The position numbers and the translations under genes were made by a program. Below, one piece after another: positions 20,826 through 33,632 of a stretch of DNA of 64,000 nucleotides. The stretch is from Meandrina meandrites (taxonomy: Eukaryota > Cnidaria > Anthozoa > Scleractinia > Meandrinidae), in contig OY855906.1 in the NCBI GenBank assembly GCA_963693305.1, positions 12,919,602 through 12,983,601 on the forward strand, given 5' to 3'. Positions within the stretch are counted from its first letter, which is position 1; each line of letters begins with the position of its first letter. The notes beneath the pieces were generated by a model that did no database searches, was not told the DNA's origin, and saw only the letters and a program-made list of their open reading frames with translations.

Positions 20826-21063
20826 GAAGGAATCGCTTACTGACGAATGCAACGCTATCCTTCACAACAACTCAAGAATTAAACAGCCCCTTCTTTGGAG
20901 GAAATTAACCTACTCACCAACGCAATACTAGGCTTAACAAAAAGCCTTCCAGATCTTCTAACTCCACCTCGTGGAGAGACAAAAGGCAAAGGGAAATGGC
21001 CGGCAAGCAAGTCTCCAAATGCAATTCCCGCCAAAAAGGCAAAATACAAAGATGGCGAGGCGT
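20826..21063 (+). pseudogene. Fragment of DIRS-like gag, second copy
   Basis: About 240 bases match 50797-51050 closely, including EEINLLTNAILGLTKSL and a PPRGETKGKGK block, with a small internal deletion and a few substitutions. Only this piece of the element is present here. Confidence 0.8.
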
Positions 21064-21609
21064 AATAACGTTTCAAGTTTGCAATGAAACTGTACATATA
21101 GCATTAAAATGGTAAGATTTGATGTTAATAGGTGTAATTTAGCCAGCTTATCAAGGGTTTAGGGGTGTTTCAACAGTACTCGGCAAAACATTAAAAAAGC
21201 TGGTGAATAATTCAAGAATCCTCTTCTACAGATGAGTACTGTTGAAAACTTATGAAATGAGGCATCCTGAAATGAAAATAAGGTTCTAAATACCTTAAGA
21301 TAAGTTTCAATTAATGGCATGTCATCGGCAGTTTGAAATTAAACAAATAAGAGGAAAATGATGTCCTACACTGTGCATGTCGGCTACGAGAAATGTTAAT
21401 GCCCAGACATTCAGTTGGATACTTCTGGCTCCCTCCTGAAAATTTACTTCAATCTGCTTGGTTGTATGACATAACGTTACTATCAAAATAGATGACACTG
21501 CTTTGCTAACAATCCATTATTTATACAGGTTTGACATGTTTTAGACCACTATTAAAAACTTTAACCTGTAATTATTTTTAATACTTTGTTCAACATCCCT
21601 TGCCAGCTA
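21064..21609. other. No gene recognised
   Basis: AT-rich; it probably includes the 3' flank of the Tc1-like element on the minus strand, but I could not define a TIR. Confidence 0.3.
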
Positions 21610-21841
21610 CTATGGCATAAATGCGCTCTCCATTGTCTTATCTATAACTTCAATGTCAATTCTGTCCAAGGTTCGAAGAACTCTTTTTTTAAATTGTTCA
21701 CAACTCTCACAAGTAATATTACATTCCTCAACTTCATCGTCCAGCAAGTTTTTCAGCACATGAAAAATGTTCTCTATCGGGTTAAGATCAGGTCATCGCG
21801 GAGGAATAGCGTGCATTTCTGCTTCGACGTTATCCATAGCT
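21610..21841 (-). pseudogene. Tc1/mariner-like transposase, C-terminal part
   Basis: The minus strand encodes NVEAEMHAIPPR, a stop, then PDLNPIENIFHVLKN with the last catalytic acidic residue (E of PIEN), and a helical tail ending MESAFMP at the stop 21612-21610. This is the 3' end of the gene continued at 23592-24504; a LINE lies between. Confidence 0.8.
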
Positions 21842-23581
21842 CGCCATCTCCAAGCTTGTTTATAATACTTCCGTTCTTACAGCTCCACCGAAATTTACTA
21901 GTGAAGTTAATGATATTTTCTTCAAGTTCATATGGAACTTAAAGCCTGATAAGGTCAAATGCAACACGCTTATATGTCCAAAAGAGAAAGGTGGCCTTAA
22001 CATGGTAGATTTCACCATGATGGACAAGTCTTTAAAAGCAGCATGGGTTAAACGTTTATATGAAGCTGGCGATGCCAAATGGTGCTCCCTCTTCTCACTG
22101 GCTCTTTTCTTTTGGAATGCAATTTTAATGCACCCGATCTAAATTTTGCCTCGTATGTGCCGTCTTTTTATAAGGAAATATTGACTGTCTAGCAGGAGCT
22201 ACACTCCAAAGACCCTTCTTCTGCTAAAGAATATGAAAATGAAATTTGGAACAACCGCTTTATTAAAATAGATGGGAAATCAGTCTTCTACCCATCCTGG
22301 CATAGAAAAGGAATAATCAAAATTGGTCATCTGTTAAACGAGAATAGAAAGTTTTTATGAAGATCCGAGTTTCAACATAAATATGGTATGACAGTAAATT
22401 TCCTAACATATAATGGCCTTCTTGCCGCGATCCCTGAGGTATGGAAAAGATCAATTGTAAATTCTGAACGAATGCTTACTGATGTTAACAGCAAAGACCT
22501 TCCTCCTGCGAATGTCACTGCCAAATCTGCTCGCAAACTGCTTGTTTTAAAAGTGTTCAAAGCTCCAAACGTAGAAACTTAACTAATTGAAAAATGTCTT
22601 CCTATTAAAGCCATTTATGAATTGCCTTTCAAGGTTACATTAGAAAACAAACTCAGATGTTTCCAATATAAGATCCTACATAACATTCTACCCACCAACA
22701 GCAGACTTCATAAAATGAAATTGAAAATTTCTCCAAGTTGCGATTGTTGTAGCTCTCCATATGAAACTTTATCACATCTGCTTTATGAGTGTTCGACGGT
22801 ACAAACATTCTGGCAAAAAGTTATTGCATGGTGGAATGAAAAATGATCAGAAAAAGTCACCTTAATTGATACAGATATTTTTTACGGTTATAAACCAGAA
22901 TCAAGCAGTTTTTATGCCCTGGATCATTTCCTTATTATCGCTAAGTATCACATTTTTCTGTCCTGGCTGAATATGGTATCTCCAAGTCTTGATATCTTCC
23001 TTCTTTTACTCAACGAAAAGATCCTATATGAACGTACAATTGCTGTTAAAAATAATACTATGATGAAATTCAGATCAAAATGGACAACACTTTGCGCATG
23101 AGCTCCCCTCAAATATTCGCCCCAGAGGTTGTGCCACTATTTGCTCGTCTTTTTTATTATTTTTGTTTGACTTTTTTTTCCCTATAAACTCATTTTACTT
23201 GTTATCTTACTTTCTCTTTCGCTTCTTTTTTGCCTTCTCCTAGTAGTAGAATAAACTAATACAGTGAACAATATCCAGTTTAGTATACAGAATTATTCAT
23301 TCATATTTGTAGGTACATTGTAAGTTTAAAACGAAATTTTAAAAAAAACTAGTATTGTAAGTAATGCTATTCGTTATCGTAGGGGGAAAGGAGAGGGAAG
23401 AAGGGGGGAAGGGAAAGGAAAAAAAGAAAAAAACCTGTAATACAGCGTGATTAATCAGCACTCGTTTTATCTATTTATTTAGGTTTTTTTATTTACTTAT
23501 TTCTATTTTTGTTTGTTTTTCTTTCTCTTTTTCTTTAAGTGTATTGTTATTTTGTTTGAATAAAGATATTGAAAAAAAAAA
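21842..23581 (+). mobile_element. 5'-truncated L1/Tx1-type LINE, copy 2, inserted in a Tc1 transposase
   Basis: The insertion is flanked by a 10-bp duplication ATCCATAGCT (21832-21841 and 23582-23591) and ends in A11 after AATAAAGATATTG. Its left part encodes FKFIWNLKPDKVKC, CPKEKGGLNMVDF and KAAWVKRLYEAG, typical of the region after the RT in L1/Tx1-like ORF2. Several stops follow. ORF 22622-22846 then gives FQYKILHNILPT, CDCC, LSHLLYEC and FWQKVIAWW, and the C-terminus reads LIIAKYHIF. Purine-rich tracts (23376-23430) precede the tail. The precise TSD and A-tail show target-primed insertion. Confidence 0.9.
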
Positions 23582-23591
23582 ATCCATAGCT

Positions 23592-24504
23592 TCACAAGCA
23601 AGTCTGCTAGTTTGTGAGGGATCGTCATCCATCACAAAAAGACGATATCCATTTGTCTTTGGGCCAGCAGTAGCAAAACATGAATTGAAATTTGTTCCTT
23701 ATTAACTGAGACAAGTAAAGGCCATTCATTTTTTCATAAACTTCCTTTAAAATAACTCCTTTGTTATGAGCAATTGCCACCATTAGGTGAAGTCTACGGC
23801 CACCAGCAAGATCTTTAGACCCTTTTGCAGCTATTTCCAGTCCTTTGCCTTGACTCTTATCTTTGCTGATGTTGCGCTCTTCATTGGATTTCGTTTGTAA
23901 ACAAACGAAACACCGTTGAGATAAAAACCAATATCCTCTGTCCAGAAGTTTGGGTTACTTAATAAATGACATTTCATTTGTAGCAAGTATTTAAGACGTC
24001 TTTTGTCTTTCTCGTTTAGCAGGCCTTTCTTTCGTGCCTGAAGAAAATAGTAACCATTTGCATTTAAACAACAGGAAAATGTTCTCTCACGTGCCAGCTG
24101 AGAGGTCAACCCACTTTCTCGCATTAACTGCTTTACCGTTAAGTTACATCAGTGGCTCTCATTTTCTTCAAAGTATGAATCAGGACTCGGTCGTCTCTTT
24201 CTTGTATTTTTCTGGGCCGTCCTTTTCTAGCTTGAACCAATGTTTTCCTGTCCAGCCTCAAGTCACTGCATATTCGCTGAGCAGAACTTCTCAATATTCC
24301 GCAATTCTCGGCTAAAACTTGAAAGGATGCATTGCGTTCCTTCCGTAAGAAAAAGGCATAAGCTCTCTGCTCAGCTGTTAAACCACTGCTTACAGTAGTG
24401 AAATGTCGCCCAAATTTGTTCACTTTTACTTGGTGAATGTGGCGGCTGAATAACAGTTGCTCATTCTCGCGCCCTGGGACTGCTGATGCACTTGTGGAAA
24501 TCAC
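23592..24504 (-). pseudogene. Tc1/mariner-like transposase, N-terminal and central part
   Basis: On the minus strand an N-terminal helix-turn-helix region reads LTAEQRAYAFFLRKE and AENCGILRSSAQRIC, followed by the GRPRKI hinge (24504-24139). The next frame (24124-23831) has MRESGLTSQLARERTF, RRLKYLL, and FWTEDIGFYLNGVSF, where the Asp fits the first DDE residue. Beyond 23831 stops appear, but GPKTNGYR and FVMDDD remain readable (second Asp). The reading runs into the LINE at 23582 and continues at 21841. It is inactive through stops, frameshifts and the insertion. Confidence 0.8.
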
Positions 24505-25735
24505 TTGAAAGGCTGTTTGAAGTGTGTGCGTTATTACACTATGAGGATGTCAACATTTACTACACCATGGCGATTTCTTACAGAAGTCTGGCCCAAGGTC
24601 ATTACCTAGAAACGGCCTAGCCAGCAGAATCCTTGTCCTGTGCCAAGAACAGGTGCAGAGGGAAATAGAAGAAATTGAAATGTTCTCAACACAGCTGGTG
24701 GGGTTTTGGTTTTTATTTTAACCACTTTAATTGTGTAGTTTTTTTCTATGACAAAGGGAAAGGAGATAAAAATTTTTGGCAAAAAAAAACAAGATTTGCT
24801 CTAAGGTGAAGAACAAGAAGCGCCTTCTCAAATCAATTAGAGACAATTTGGTAAGTACAGTACTCTAAAGTAGATGGTTGAAGATTGACAAATTGGCTGT
24901 TGGAGTTTTTCGTTTTTAGCAGCCTCCGTTTTTAACAGTTTACCATCGGACATGAGAAATCTGAACTCTAGGCTTCTATTTAAAGAAAAAGTTAAAGAAC
25001 ATTTTTATTTGTAATTTTTATTCATAAGCTTATATATGTTTTTGACCATTGTAGTTTTAACATTTTTAAACTTTTAAATTTTTTTGTATTTTTATCTTTT
25101 TAAATTTTTAAATCTTACAGGGCCCCTAAGATAACAGTACTCTCAAGTACTGATGGGTTAATCCTGGTAAAATATTCATTTATTAATATTATTAATCAAA
25201 AAAGAACTATCAGATTAGCACTTAATATGCATATCTTGTGGCACCCTTTGGACAAACATGGCATATGCACTCACATTACATGACACACTTTTCCCTTTGG
25301 TAAGGTTGCCGAAGCAGTAAGTTTGCAAAAACTATATATGATGAATCTTTTTTTTAACAAAGTTGAAAATCATAGAGGGCATTCTGAATGTAATAATATA
25401 CCTGCAGATTGAGATGGAAAGGGAACTCCTGGGGTACGTGTGGAAGTCGAACAAACTCGGATAGAGTTGTGCAATGGAAGTACTGATAGTGGTAATGCCA
25501 GGAGTAGATCTTGAAATCTTCCCTCGCTTCCTCAACAGATATTACACAAGACCGTTAGCAGATATCTTGCCTTGTGTGATGAAGATCGGCGGAGACCATT
25601 TCCGGCCTTGCCTCTCCAGCCCAAGAAACATCTTCCAAACAGAGACATTTCTGATCGAACCGAAATTGAGGCGAGTGAGCTGAGGCGGTGTTGAGTTGCA
25701 ACGGAATTGCATAATTGTTGGTCTTGCATGACAAG
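24505..25735. other. No gene recognised
   Basis: AT-rich with T-rich runs (24980-25110). Short ORFs near 25474-25683 have no motif; part may be the 5' UTR of the LINE ORF1 that follows. Confidence 0.3.
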
Positions 25736-26563
25736 ATGGTGGACAGTAAGAATGATCAGCGTGGCAAAAGGATGTATAGTATCCCTGGACATAGCAAAAT
25801 GAGCCCTTTAAGAAAACAAACAAGGCAAGAAACCTCGTGCACCAATGATCAGGCAAACGGCGGTGGCAAGGTCCCAGAACTAATCAAACACCTAGAAGCT
25901 CGAATTGACGAGTTGTTCGACAGGAAGATCAGTGAAATGCAGGCATGTATTAAAAGTCTACTAACTACGAAATTAAATGAGCTGGAGAAGAAACTCAATG
26001 AAAAGGTTGAAGCTGTAATGGTGGAGTTGCAGGAACTTAAAGATGACTACAATCAATGTCTATATCATGTGGATCAAGACTCGGAGACCAAAATAGCAGC
26101 TGCTTGAGAGCATGCTGTACAAAATGAGAAATATTCAAGAAAACACAATGTTCGAATTTTTGGAGTTAGTGAAGATCCAGAGGAGCATTTAGAGGAAAAG
26201 GTCATAACATTAATTAAAGACAAGTTAGATGTAGAAGTTGAGCCAGAAGAAATTGATGTTATCCATAGAGTGGGGAAGAAAGAAAGGAGCACAAGAAACA
26301 TGAAACCGCGAGCGGTGATTGTGAAATTTTCAAGTAACAAAGCAAAGATGAAAGTACTCATGAAAAGAAAACACCTTAAGGGAAGAGGAATCACTATAGC
26401 TGAAGATATGGCACCAGACCTGGCAAAACGATTAAAAGAACTGAACAATAAAACTTCAGTAGAAAGGGCCTGGTTGGTTAATGGAAAGATCAGATATATA
26501 TAGCATGGGGATAGCCGAGTAAAGGATCTACGTGACCCCAGTGACCTGTTGAACATTGATTAA
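25736..26563 (+). pseudogene. LINE ORF1 (coiled coil plus RRM-like), two nonsense codons
   Basis: A single frame runs from the ATG at 25736 to 26563 with stops at 26105 (TGA) and 26501 (TAG). The first part has a basic head and a heptad-like coiled coil (IKHLEARIDELFDRKISEM and KLNELEKKLNEKV). The second part, KYSRKHNVRIFGVSED, IDVIHRVGK, RAVIVKF and KGRGITIAEDMAPD, is the RRM/CTD arrangement of L1/Tx1-type ORF1 RNA-binding proteins. No ORF2 follows directly. It probably belongs to the same broad group as the three LINE 3' ends here. Confidence 0.75.
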
Positions 26564-28867
26564 AATAAGGATGGAACTGTAAGTAATTAAGGAATAGATT
26601 AACTTTAACCGCATAAATGACTGATGGAAAAAGTCCATCTACCAAGAGGATCAGCACTTTGAGAGATCACAAGCTTCAAAGATGGTAATAGTGAAGTGTT
26701 GGACCTTCCTCCAAGTTCAGGAAGAAAAAGGAGGCAGTTAACTATGGAAAGTGCTTCTAAAATTCATGGCAATCCATGCTTGTCACCTTCCAAAAAAAGA
26801 AAGTATCTTTGGCAGGGCTCATAAACTATGCACCAACTAAAAAACTCACAAAAATGTCAAAGGGGTCAAAGAAAATCCATGAAAAAGTAGTTCTATCTCT
26901 TGCTAATATAGCTGGGACACCCAGATAAATGTATTTGGGTTTCCAAAAATGTAACACAAAGTACTGCAACTATAAACACAACTTTGGCATTGTTCAACTT
27001 TCATTGATAACAATAAGAACATTTAACGTTATTTGGGTACCTGTAAATCTTAAAATATCTAAATTTTCCTTTCTGTTCTTCATGGAATTGATACAAGCGC
27101 TAAGTTTTAAATTGTACTGTGGTACGTGCTTGCCCTGCAACAGTCCATTTTTTATTCTTTACTGTTTTTGTTTTGTTTGTTTTTTGAAGGGCATTCAAGT
27201 GTGAACGTACTGAAACTCTTAACAGTTAACCTGGAAGCTCTAGGAGCTGTAAGGAGTGTACTTGGAGGACTGGAGACTTTTAATGTTCACCCCACTTCCC
27301 ATCACACCCAGCAAGATCCATTTCCAGGTCAGCTCAAGGGAATGTGGTTTTTCCTGCAAAAGAAGTTCTTTGACCCTCCTGAAGACCAAACTTTTCCCAA
27401 AGCTGACAAACCAAGGTGAAGAAAGAGGCAAGGTATCTACAGAGCTGGTTGATGTCTACAAGCAAGGGAAAGTCAAAGTTAGCCAGAACAAAAACTATTT
27501 AGTGCTTTCAAGATCTTTCTGATGTTGATAAAGTTGATATTGCCTTTATACTTTGACTCAAACTAGGATTTATAGTTGGACTTCTTGACAAACAAATTCA
27601 AGAACGAGTTATACCATTTAACACCAAAGCAAGAAAAGCCTGCAAAATCTGGCACTGAAAAGAAAGTCTTGAAGTCCAAAGTTAAAAATGAGTTGTAGAG
27701 GGGTATCGTCCATTGGCAGCCACCTCCTCAGTCTCGAGAAAACCAAGAATCTCAAGAAATACACAAAACATGGCTTAACAAGGAATCTCGAGGACTTAAG
27801 AGAAGACAGAGATGGCATCAAAAAAGAATGGAATTAACAAAAGCATTTAGGAGGATCAAGGTACCTAAATGAAGAAAAGAGGCCCCTTTTGGAAATAAGG
27901 GAATATCCTTGTTTATTTGAAGAAGAGGAGGCAGAAATTTATTAATTCATATTAATATTAATATATTAATTCAAATTATCATCATCATTTGTCTTCATCA
28001 GTATTACCACTGCATCATTGCTGTTAGGCCATGCAGTCCCATAAAATAATAGTAGTCATGTCATGATTAAAAATGTACCCAATGATGGGGAGTATTAATA
28101 CTGAGCCATCTAAAGAATCATTTCCTGCATTTTGAGGCTTAATGTGGCTCATCATAGTCAGAATTAGACATGCCCGCAAACTTAATTTCTTTTTTTCCTT
28201 TCCGTTGTTTTTCTTTTTTATTATAATTTTTTTTAGCAAGTGTTTATAGCATTTCGCTATAAACATAATTATTATCAAATACCATACTGAGCATTTCAGA
28301 AACAATTTGCCGAAATAACGCGTAACTAAATTTGTAGAAATAATTTTTTTTCCGATTTGCAATGAATTTGCAGTGATGCTATTGATGCGAGTGATGGCAG
28401 ATGACTCAATACTGAACTGTGGAATCAACAGGCTGTATCAGGATCAAAAAGTACAGCCAGTTAGTGTAATTTTATATTAATAAGTTGGTTTAAAATTAAA
28501 CACCAAAGCAAAGGCTGCCAGGGCTGGCAAGACCACTAACCATCATCTGGTGTAATCAGGGGGGGCCAAGACTTGCGGATTTTTCAAGGATTTTTCGTGT
28601 TACCATCATCGCCGGTAATTTGACGTCACATCCGGTCAAAAATGGGCAAAAATGTGGAGTACCTCGTCTCCGCGAATCGTCGAAAATAATTTTCAAGTAG
28701 ACGTGTTTGTTTGGTTGTTTGGGAGTGGACTGCCTCGTATAATTTTGGTCTATGCAGTTGAGGGAGGTTGTAGGGACATTGCCTCGACTATTTGTGGACA
28801 GATGTCGGTAAAAGAAATAGCTTTACTACAAAATTGATGGCAAATAACGACGGTGTACTTTTGTGTC
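26564..28867. other. No recognised gene; several weak ORFs
   Basis: ORFs at 27126-27419 and 27256-27522 and a Lys-rich stretch at 27590-27835 look mildly coding but carry no motif I know and are broken by stops. The remainder is AT-rich. Confidence 0.3.
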
Positions 28868-29075
28868 ATGGCGGAAAATTTCGCCTTCTCCAAATAATTG
28901 ACCTGCCAACTTTTGGATCTAGCAATCACGGATGTAGCAAAAGTGATTATTTAAATAGCCTATTCTGTTTACAACACCACGGACCAAACACTGGTTGTTG
29001 TAGTTTGCAGTGGCTATGGCTGGAATATCGTATCACAAGCCTTGAAGTTAAAATTTCGAGCGAGTCATCTCTGCA
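28868..29075 (+). repeat. Unrecognised coding-like module, unit 1
   Basis: It starts TGTGTCATGGCGGA and can be read from that ATG as MAENFAFSK, stop, CQLLDLAITD, then IAYSVYNTTDQTLVVVVCSG. It has two stops but the residue pattern equals unit 2 (29277) and the minus-strand tandem units at 35.3-36.1 kb. Function unknown. Confidence 0.6.
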
Positions 29076-29276
29076 AGACATCGAAAAGAAGTTTGTAGCA
29101 GGCATGTTGTCTTCGTGTTTCTGAACTGACAGTTCTTGTGATTTTGTACTGTGGAACAGCGACATGTTGCAGATAGATTGCTTTGACCATTGCCGAAAAG
29201 ATTTTGATTTCAGATGCAGTTTAAGGGAAGTTTGAAGGAAAATGACTGAGACCTGCGGGGAGCGAAGTGCTGTGTC

Positions 29277-29487
29277 ATGGCGGATAATTTCACACTCACA
29301 AAACACGTGTCGTTCCAACTTTTGGACCCAGCGATAGCTAATGCACGGAAAACGTTAAGTGAAATATCCTATTCTGTTTACTAAGCTATGGATGAATTAC
29401 TTGTGGTTTTAGTTTGTAGTGTTTACCTCGGCGATATACTTATCACAGGTCTTGAAGTTCGAGAGGTCGGCATCACTGGAGGTGTTT
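29277..29487 (+). repeat. Unrecognised coding-like module, unit 2
   Basis: From the ATG at 29277: MADNFTLTKHVSFQLLDPAI, then ISYSVY, one TAA, AMDELLVVLVCSVYLGDILI, and GITGGVFVL before a stop near 29487. Apart from the one stop the frame is kept across the unit. It repeats unit 1 at a spacing of 409 bases in the same orientation. If ancestral, the product would be a small protein of about 70-75 residues with hydrophobic beta-like segments. Confidence 0.6.
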
Positions 29488-29903
29488 TTGTTCTATAAAT
29501 TAGTGCATACGTGAACTGGAAAAGACATCACACAAGCTGTGTGTTATAATAAAGGTCAGTATTCTTTTACTCGCTCTTTATTTGAACAATTTTGCTCCAG
29601 TGGGGGGTACAATACATCACATGTAAGCTTTAAATACAGAAATCGGTTATTGCGATCATCAGTTACCGTGAATATTTCCCCCAATTTCACATAATGTCAA
29701 AAGCATTGAACCGACGAATTCGAATCATGCCTTGCTTTTAGGTTCATGAAAAATCATAATTTTGATCGCTCGGCGAAAACGTTTGGAGGAAGCATCGGAC
29801 TCAAGTTAGAATTTTATTGGGTACTCCTGCAGTGAGGTCTGGGTGAGATTTCTGCACAGCCCCACACATTAATTATGTATGCAGCTATTTCATACTATCA
29901 CTA

Positions 29904-30404
29904 CAGTCGAAGCTCTCGTAAGCAGACACCCTCGGGAAGCGAAAAAAGTGTCCGTAACTGGAACTGGCCACTTACAAGAATGGTTCTCGTAAGCGGCCAC
30001 TAGAGCTGTAGGGGATAGATGGCCGCTTACAGGAGCTTGCCCAGCTAACAATAAATACCGTATTGTAACTGGACGTGAATTACAACAAAACAAACACTGA
30101 AATATGGTAATGTAATAACTGTAAAATCATTGTGACGAACGGCGGTGTGAAGTCGATTGATAAAACCAAGATACAGAGGTTGTTTGTAGGATTGTCTTTC
30201 GGGTGTCTGCTGACGGGAGCTTAAAAACAAAGAAAAAGTCTAAGACGTACTCTCTGAAAGTGTCTGCGGCCGCTTGCGGGAATGTCCGCTTACAAGAATG
30301 TAAAAATACAGAGTTTGTATGGGAGTTTAAACGGGGTTTCAAACAAGGTGGCCATAAGTAGAGCTGTCCGCTTACGAGAGTGTCCGTTAAGAGAGCTTCG
30401 ACTG
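29904..30404. mobile_element. Tc1/mariner-type MITE, 501 bp
   Basis: The ends CAGTCGAAGCTCTC are inverted copies, and TA flanks each side (29902-29903, 30405-30406). Inside, the motif CTTACRAGARTG/GCGGCC recurs several times near both ends, so the TIRs are compound. It has no transposase ORF. Confidence 0.8.
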
Positions 30405-31250
30405 TATACACAAACAACAATCATGAAAAGAACGAGTCAGTCAGAAAATGGTATGCATAATTAATGTATGGGGCTGTGCGGAAATCTTGCCTGAGGTCTG
30501 TTAAGCCGAAGTGGTTGTTTTGGTTCACCAGATGTTAAAAATCAGCCAGCTTTTAAAAGCAGTAGCATTGCTCTACAAATATGGGTGGTTGTTTCTGAAA
30601 GGTGGCTGCATACTTAGGGAACAAAGACCTGGGAATAGCTGTATTGGTTGTGTCTTGCAACCACGATTGTTGCTTGCAACCACGTGACAAGGCAGCCATG
30701 TTGGTGGTCAAAACAATAAAAAACTTTTGCGCATAATTTGCGTGATAAAAAAGTTTAGTTCCCAGTGGAGGAAAACGCTTTGTCCTTGTCCCCCAGCATG
30801 GCTGCCATGACGTCAGTTGTAAGCCAGGAATATGCTTGCACCACCAGTGAAAACCAGGCTTTTAACAGTTTTCAGTATTCAAGCACATGGATCAAAATTT
30901 TAATAGTTCCTTTTCTTGTGCCGGCATTTGCATTATGTTGCATGAAAATTGAAAAAGACATAAGGACAAGGAAATTTACGACCGCTGGCCATGTCTGAAC
31001 AATTATTAAAACACTGGTTCCAGATTTCTCCAATGTCTGAGCATTTGAGCCTTGTAACAAGTACAAATTTTCTGCTTAGGCTTATGCTGACCTTCATTTT
31101 CACTTGCCATTGTGATTGCAATTTGCAAGTAAAAACCAGGCTTAATCTCAAAGTGGGGTCAAGATTTTCTCGGTCCCATGAAAACCCTCCCAAAATTCCT
31201 TTGAAAGGGTAGTAACCCAGAGGATATGGTGTATAATTGGCAGCATTGCC
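30405..31250. other. No gene; short foldback
   Basis: GGCAGCCATG (30691-30700) and CATGGCTGCC (30797-30806) form an inverted pair around AT-rich sequence and a CACGTGAC box, as in dispersed foldback repeats. Nothing else is recognised. Confidence 0.4.
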
Positions 31251-31263
31251 TACTACTGACACT

Positions 31264-32191
31264 ATTGAAAGATTCCTAAAGGCCAAAAAGGCTAACAGAA
31301 TCATCTATGAAAAACTGATTACCACTAAACAAAAATGCCCTACTCTAAGTCAAGAAAAATGGCTGGCTGATTGTGATCTCGATAGTCACGAATCAATTGA
31401 CTGGAAGTCGGTTTATCTATCGCCGTTTAAATGCACCAAAACGACTAAACTGATCATTTTTCAATATAAACTTCTACATAGAAGGCTTTCTACAAACTCT
31501 TTTCTCAAGAAAATAGGAATAAGGCAAAGTGACTTGTGTACCTTCTGCAAAACTGAGGCGGAAAGCCTGATCCACTTATTCTGGTCCTGCAGAGTAACCT
31601 CACTATTTTGGCAAGAATTTAATCAGTGGATAGCAACCAACCATGAAACCGCAATAAATGATCTAAGTTCAGCAACTGTATTAGGCCTGAAGCCATATGC
31701 TTTTAACAAGAAAATATGCGGTCATTTCTTACTTGCCAGATACTATATTTGGATATGCAGAACTCAAGAGAAGACCCTTAGCTTAGACAACTTCTTAATA
31801 CTTCAACACTCATTCGCCGCGCGTTAATTAGACTTCTCTACTTGTACCTCGCGTTAATGTTAACATTAATTTTAGTCACACCAAAATGGAACTAGTAATA
31901 AAGCAGTGTGGCTTTTTATTGTTATATATATAAGAATGTAGTATAACTACGAAGGTATCACTATATCATGGCATGTAAGTTAGTATTGTTATGTAATGTT
32001 ACGTGATGTAAATGTAAGTCGAGTAAGTATTGTATTATATTGTAAGTTAGTAAGTTCTTTATTGTAAAGTAATTATTTCATTGTACCTCGTCCTATAAAG
32101 TAGAGTAATTGTACTGTAAGTAAACTTTGTATTGTTGTAACGTATTTGTGAACAGAACATTAAAAAAGCTTCATCAGCAAAAAAAAAAAAA
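31264..32191 (+). mobile_element. 5'-truncated L1/Tx1-type LINE, copy 3, perfect 13-bp TSD
   Basis: TACTACTGACACT occurs at 31251-31263 and again at 32192-32204, just after an A-rich end. The ORF to 31827 encodes the ORF2 C-terminus: FLKAKKANRIIYEKL, FQYKLLHRRLSTN, CTFCKTEAESLIHLFWSC (zinc-knuckle), FWQEFNQW, and LLARYYIWICR. This open frame has no stop until 31827, so the copy is younger than the other two. The 3' UTR has many short GTAAGT-rich repeats. Confidence 0.92.
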
Positions 32192-32204
32192 TACTACTGA
32201 CACT

Positions 32205-33632
32205 CCATTAACCTCAAAAAGAGACTTATCTATATCTTAATCCTCAAGTGCAACCTCATGGCCACACAAACAATAGAAGGAGGAGTTAATTCAGTATAAG
32301 GAAGCATTGAACCATTTTGCACTGGACAAAAATAAGTAAATATTGATTTGCCTGGTGTGATTTATTATCACATTTCGTAAATACCTACTTTAGAATAAGT
32401 GTTACATGGACTGTTACTGATTATTTTTCTTAATTTATTATTTGTATGGTAGGCCAACAATTAAGTTACTCAGGACAAATTAAGGAGGCTCACAACGGTT
32501 TCCAGCAATTTCAAGCTCTTAAACTTTGATGGGCCAGTACTACAAATCTTTATCAGTTGCTGCTACAATAATGATATTGAACAAATGTCCAATCATTGCT
32601 AAATAAGTTGTGGTCATTTTCATGACGTCACTGGTTACTATAGCAACAGTTTTTCCTGTTAAAAACACCCTTAATTTTCCCTTTAAGTGCTTATAACTCA
32701 AAAACGAGTCCGGTGACCCCCATTTTTTATTATTGAATAATGATACTTCCTTGCAAGTAGCTCAGAGAAATCTTAAATTCTCTTTTCAATTTGCCTGAAT
32801 GAAACTACACATTTTTAAAGGTTGGCACATTGAATTTTTATTGTTTAGCACACTCTATATTTTTCTTGACTAAAATGTAGGAAACAGGGAGCTGGGGGGG
32901 GGGGGGGGGTGGGGTGAAAGAAGTTTGGTTCATCCTCTCCCAGGAAACCGGGCCATCCTCCACCAACAAGAGGGTAAATATGTATTATCTAACAACAGAG
33001 GGCTAATGCTAGATAAAAGGATTAATATAAAAATAAAAGAGAGCATAGTGCTCTTAGAAATGTATCTTCCTTAAGAACTATTCAAGATATATGTTGTTCT
33101 TTTTCTTCAATAGGTGACCATCCAGACAAGGGGTGTTCTTCTCCTATGTGAGACTTTGTGGTTAGATCTGTATGTGGTCCAGTGGTGGATCTTGAAACTA
33201 GTTGATGTGGCTGACATTTGATGCCTTGTCTCTTGAGTTTATTTAATTTATGTGTAACTGCTGGTTGCAATCTCCTGGTCTATTAGTAAAATAGTTCCAA
33301 GATTGTGATATGAGGCATAAATGTCTTGATCATGTATGTACTTATTTTGATGTGTTATTAAATTTGAAAATTATTTAACATTTGCATTCTCTTTTTTTAA
33401 CACACTACCTTTTGTTTTTCTTCCTGTACAAAATAATTTTATATCCCATTTTCACTCAACAATAAATTTAATTTCCAGTATCATTTACTATTCTAGACTT
33501 TACAAGGGAAATCTGAAGATAACTCCATTGAAACTTTGACAAATTTAAATCTTGACATGTTTGTACTTTATTATTTACTTTTTGCCCTTTTTCAGGCAAA
33601 AAACATATCGAATGAACATTTTCACATTTTTT
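32205..33632. other. No gene; G16 run
   Basis: It contains a run of 16 G at 32894-32909 and repeat-like text (GACGTCACTGGTTACTATAG near 32624). No supported ORF. Confidence 0.4.

Noticed and set aside
26074..26556. Minus-strand ORF of 160 codons
   Set aside because: It is antisense to the LINE ORF1, which explains all conserved text.
29883..30420. Possible exon with TCGAAGCTCTC-like repeats
   Set aside because: It is better explained as a TA-flanked MITE with inverted ends.
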